DNA from: Pseudomonas sp. WJP1
Lineage (GTDB): Bacteria; Pseudomonadota; Gammaproteobacteria; Pseudomonadales; Pseudomonadaceae
NCBI RefSeq assembly: GCF_028471945.1
Contig: NZ_CP110128.1
Location: 2,096,501-2,160,500, forward strand
Length of the DNA stretch: 64,000 bases
Reading direction: 5' to 3'
Shown here: in pieces, positions 61,546 through 64,000 of the stretch
How positions within the stretch are numbered: position 1 is the first letter of the stretch
Layout: each line of letters opens with the position of its first letter
The notes under the pieces: generated by a model
What the model saw: only the letters and a program-made list of their open reading frames with translations
The model's database searches: none
What the model was told of the DNA's origin: nothing
Position numbers and translations under genes: made by a program

Positions 61546-63156
61546 ATGAACACTGTATTGCCGACCCTGCGCATGAGCCTGCTGGGCGCGATCATGGCGC
61601 TGAGCCCGATCGCCGCAGTGCAGGCCAAGACCCCCGCCGACCAGTTGATCGTCGGCATGAGCATGGTCAACCTGTTCTCCATCGACCCGGCCAACGCGCC
61701 GGGCCTGGATGCCTCCGGGGTCAATGCCAACCTCTACGACACGCTGGTCAAGCGCGACCACGGCAACCCGGAAAAACACCTGCCGCAGCTGGCTGAACGC
61801 TGGGAGGTCAGCGAAGACGGCAAGCAGATCACCTTCCACCTGCGCAACGACGTGAAGTTCCACTCTGGCAACGCCCTCACCGCCGAAGACGTGGCGTGGT
61901 CGCTGTACCGGGTGATGAAACTCAACTTCGGCCTGGCCACCACCTGGAAGGCCTACGGCTACAGCGTCGACAACATCCAGGGGCTGATCCGCGCCACCGA
62001 TGCGCAGACCCTGGTAGTCGACCTGCCACAGCCGACCGACCCATTGCTGGTGATCGACTCGCTGGCGATTTCGCCCAGCGCCGTGGTGGTCGACCGACAG
62101 GAAGCCTTGAAGCACGAGAAGAACGGCGACCTGGGCGCTGCCTGGCTGGTCACCCATGAAGCCGGCAGCGGCCCGTTCACCCTGAGCAAATGGAGCGCCA
62201 ACGATTCGCTGGTGATGAGCCGTTTCGATGCTTACTGGGCTGGGCCGGCCAAGATGAAGCGGGTGCTGGTGCGCCACATGACCGAGTCGCAATCGCTGCG
62301 CCTGATGCTCGAACGCGGTGACCTGGACCTGGTCTACGGCATGGCCGCGCCCGACATCAAGGCCATCGAGCACTCCGACAAGCTTCAGGTGCAGTCGCTG
62401 CAACGCGGCACCATGTATTACGTGGCGATGAGCATGAAGCAGCCCGAATTCGCCAACCAGAAAGTCCGCGAAGCGGTGCGTAACCTGATCGACTACCAGG
62501 GCCTGGACGAACAGGTGATGCCGCATTACGGCAAGCTCAACCAGCAGCCGATGCAGCTGGGCCTGGAGGCGCGCCTGCCGGACCCTGGCTACAAAATGGA
62601 CGTGGCCAAGGCCAAGGCGCTGCTGGCCGAGGCCGGCTACCCCCAAGGTTTCAGCACCACCATTCGCACCCTGTCCGAGCCGCCCTTCATCGACATTGCC
62701 GCGCGCATGCAATCGACCCTGGCCGAAGGCGGGATCAAGGCCAGCATCGTCACCGGCACCGGCAACCAGGTGTATGGCGCCATGCGCGCGCGTAACTTCG
62801 AGATGATCGTGGCGCGCGGTGCCGAGCGCTACCCGCACCCGTACTTCAGCCTGCGCACTTTCATCTACAACCCGGACAACGGCGACGCCGCCGGCTTGCC
62901 CAACTTCCAGGGCTGGCGGGCGTCGTTCTTCAATCGCCAGCTCAATGAGCTGATCGACCAGGTCGGTGTCGAGCGCGACGCAGGCAAGCGCCTGAGTTTG
63001 TACCACCAGGCGCAGAAGCTGTACGACGAGCAGGTCGGCCCGATCATGATGATTTCGCAGATGACCGACACTGCCGTGAGCGCGGTGGACGTCAAGGGCT
63101 TCGTCGACGATGACGCCGAGGCGACCCGTTACCTGGGTGTCTACAAGCAACGCTGA
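61546..63156 (+). CDS. ABC transporter substrate-binding protein, peptide/nickel family 5 (copy 2)
   Basis: A 536-residue paralogue of the protein encoded at 58777, with the same length and long shared blocks such as AKTPADQLIVGMSM, GLD-S--NANLYD, SGPF--(S/N)-W-ND and MTESQSLRLM-ERGDLDL. The signal peptide ends at VQAKTP. AAGGATG precedes the ATG at 61546. The shared leader ACTATAAAAAG also precedes copy 1, so the duplication included the translation signal. Differences are concentrated in the middle and C-terminal parts, which could mean different ligands for one permease pair. Confidence 0.88.
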   Translation: MNTVLPTLRMSLLGAIMALSPIAAVQAKTPADQLIVGMSMVNLFSIDPANAPGLDASGVNANLYDTLVKRDHGNPEKHLPQLAERWEVSEDGKQITFHLRNDVKFHSGNALTAEDVAWSLYRVMKLNFGLATTWKAYGYSVDNIQGLIRATDAQTLVVDLPQPTDPLLVIDSLAISPSAVVVDRQEALKHEKNGDLGAAWLVTHEAGSGPFTLSKWSANDSLVMSRFDAYWAGPAKMKRVLVRHMTESQSLRLMLERGDLDLVYGMAAPDIKAIEHSDKLQVQSLQRGTMYYVAMSMKQPEFANQKVREAVRNLIDYQGLDEQVMPHYGKLNQQPMQLGLEARLPDPGYKMDVAKAKALLAEAGYPQGFSTTIRTLSEPPFIDIAARMQSTLAEGGIKASIVTGTGNQVYGAMRARNFEMIVARGAERYPHPYFSLRTFIYNPDNGDAAGLPNFQGWRASFFNRQLNELIDQVGVERDAGKRLSLYHQAQKLYDEQVGPIMMISQMTDTAVSAVDVKGFVDDDAEATRYLGVYKQR

Positions 63157-63219
63157 ACACCGCCTGGGAGCGTCTGCGGGCGCCCCGGGTGGCCATGATT
63201 TCACATCGAGAGCATGCCG

Positions 63220-64000
63220 ATGATTGCCAACCTGTCTTCTACCGATTCAACCGCCGGGCGGCCGGCCGACAAGACGCCAGCCTCCAGCCTCGACGCGCTG
63301 TACAAAAGCAGCCTGCGGGTGCTGCGTCACCTGTTGCGCAACCCGATGACCCTGGCCGGGGTGCTGGTGGCCTTGTTGCTCATGGTGGTTGCCGCCTTCG
63401 CGCCCTGGATCGCCACCCACGACCCGGTGGTGCAGAACCTCGCCAATGCCCTGCAGGCCCCCGGCTCTGCGCACTGGTTCGGCACCGACGAATACGGCCG
63501 CGACATCTTCAGCCGGTTGGTCTACGGTTCACGCATCACCCTGTACATCATTGCCCTGGTGACGATTATCGTCGGCCCGATCGGGCTGTTCATCGGCACC
63601 GTCTCCGGCTATTTCGGCGGCATCGTCGACACGGTGTTCATGCGCATCACCGACATCTTCATCTCGTTCCCGAGCCTGGTGCTGGCCCTGGCGTTCATCG
63701 CAGCCCTTGGCCCTGGCCTGGAGCATGCCGTGGTCGCCATCGCGCTGACTTCATGGCCACCGATCGCACGCCTGGCCCGGGCCGAGACTTTGTCGCTGCG
63801 CAAGGCCGACTTCGTCGTCGCGGTGGAGCTGCAGGGGGCGTCCTCGAGCCGCATCATCCTGCGCCACATCGTGCCCATGTGCCTGTCGTCGGTGATCATC
63901 CGCCTGACCATGAACATGGCCGGCATCATCCTCACCGCCGCGGCCCTGGGCTTCCTCGGCCTGGGCGCGCAGGCGCCGCTGCCGGAGTGGGGCGCGATGA
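63220..64000 (+). CDS. ABC transporter permease, DppC/OppC type, partial
   Basis: The first 260 residues are in the window; the 3' end is cut off. The soluble N-terminal tail is followed by NPMTLAGVLVALLLMVVAAFAPW, HWFGTDEYGRDIFSRLVYGSR (typical DppC motif) and the EAA-like loop DFVVAVELQGASSSRIILRH. ATG at 63220 has GAGAG 7 nt upstream. It completes the permease pair. The ATPase genes expected for the transporter lie beyond the right edge. Confidence 0.9.
   Translation, partial: MIANLSSTDSTAGRPADKTPASSLDALYKSSLRVLRHLLRNPMTLAGVLVALLLMVVAAFAPWIATHDPVVQNLANALQAPGSAHWFGTDEYGRDIFSRLVYGSRITLYIIALVTIIVGPIGLFIGTVSGYFGGIVDTVFMRITDIFISFPSLVLALAFIAALGPGLEHAVVAIALTSWPPIARLARAETLSLRKADFVVAVELQGASSSRIILRHIVPMCLSSVIIRLTMNMAGIILTAAALGFLGLGAQAPLPEWGAM

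Noticed and set aside
60727..63204. Very long open frame (825 codons) on the minus strand
   Set aside because: It is antisense to the permease and binding-protein genes and arises from high GC at third positions. The plus-strand proteins are clearly real, and the minus product is Gln/His/Arg-rich with no domain.

Overview
The window looks like a chromosomal segment of a Pseudomonas of the fluorescens/putida type. The evidence is the GC-rich coding sequence, Pseudomonas-style REP palindromes (50.0-50.2 kb), a class II PHA synthase, an OprD-family porin, many LysR regulators, and a ferulate gene order (ech-vdh-fcs-thiolase-acyl-CoA dehydrogenase) as known in P. putida. It is mostly accessory catabolic capacity, arranged as small regulator-plus-pathway modules.

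Layout. 0-2.8 kb: sugar-acid module (UxaA-type SAF protein, MFS transporter, divergent LysR). 2.9-6.1 kb: amidase and BetI-like repressor, divergent from an orphan choline/betaine-type binding protein, with a perfect palindrome between them. 6.1-8.8 kb: Old Yellow Enzyme and NTF2-like protein, divergent from a LysR. 8.8-14.5 kb: a small unknown gene, then a split transketolase, MFS transporter and SDR dehydrogenase with a divergent LysR. 14.5-18.9 kb: SdsA1-like alkylsulfatase with its LysR, then a class V aminotransferase. 19.1-25.4 kb: a patchy accessory stretch with a K+ channel-like protein, two GIY-YIG-like proteins around a PD-(D/E)XK nuclease-like protein, unknown genes and a broken reductase gene. 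This stretch is the best candidate for an undescribed, possibly defence-related, system. 25.7-32.2 kb: AspT-type transporter, Ca2+/H+ antiporter, lytic transglycosylase, a LysR/LysE pair and a TetR regulator.

32.3-32.9 kb: remnants of an M24 peptidase gene and an IS110-like element. 32.9-44.0 kb: complete hydroxycinnamate (ferulate/p-coumarate) module: MFS importer, OprD porin, MarR regulator, then ech, vdh, fcs, thiolase and acyl-CoA dehydrogenase. 44.0-49.1 kb: a frameshifted relic, a small membrane protein coupled to a large membrane M48 metalloprotease with Sel1 repeats, and a GFA-family protein. 49.1-54.4 kb: DUF6124 gene with an unusual leader, REP cluster, stand-alone PHA synthase, phospholipase D-like lipoprotein and DUF5329 protein. 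54.5-64.0 kb: oxidative galacturonate module. KdgM porin, uronate dehydrogenase and SMP-30 lactonase are transcribed one way. Galactarolactone cycloisomerase and a peptide-type ABC transporter with two paralogous binding proteins are transcribed the other way. Three similar operator-like sites lie between them.

No rRNA, tRNA or CRISPR array was seen. Starts were chosen from Shine-Dalgarno matches and family N-termini. Functional names rest on recognised motifs and gene context, not on database searches.
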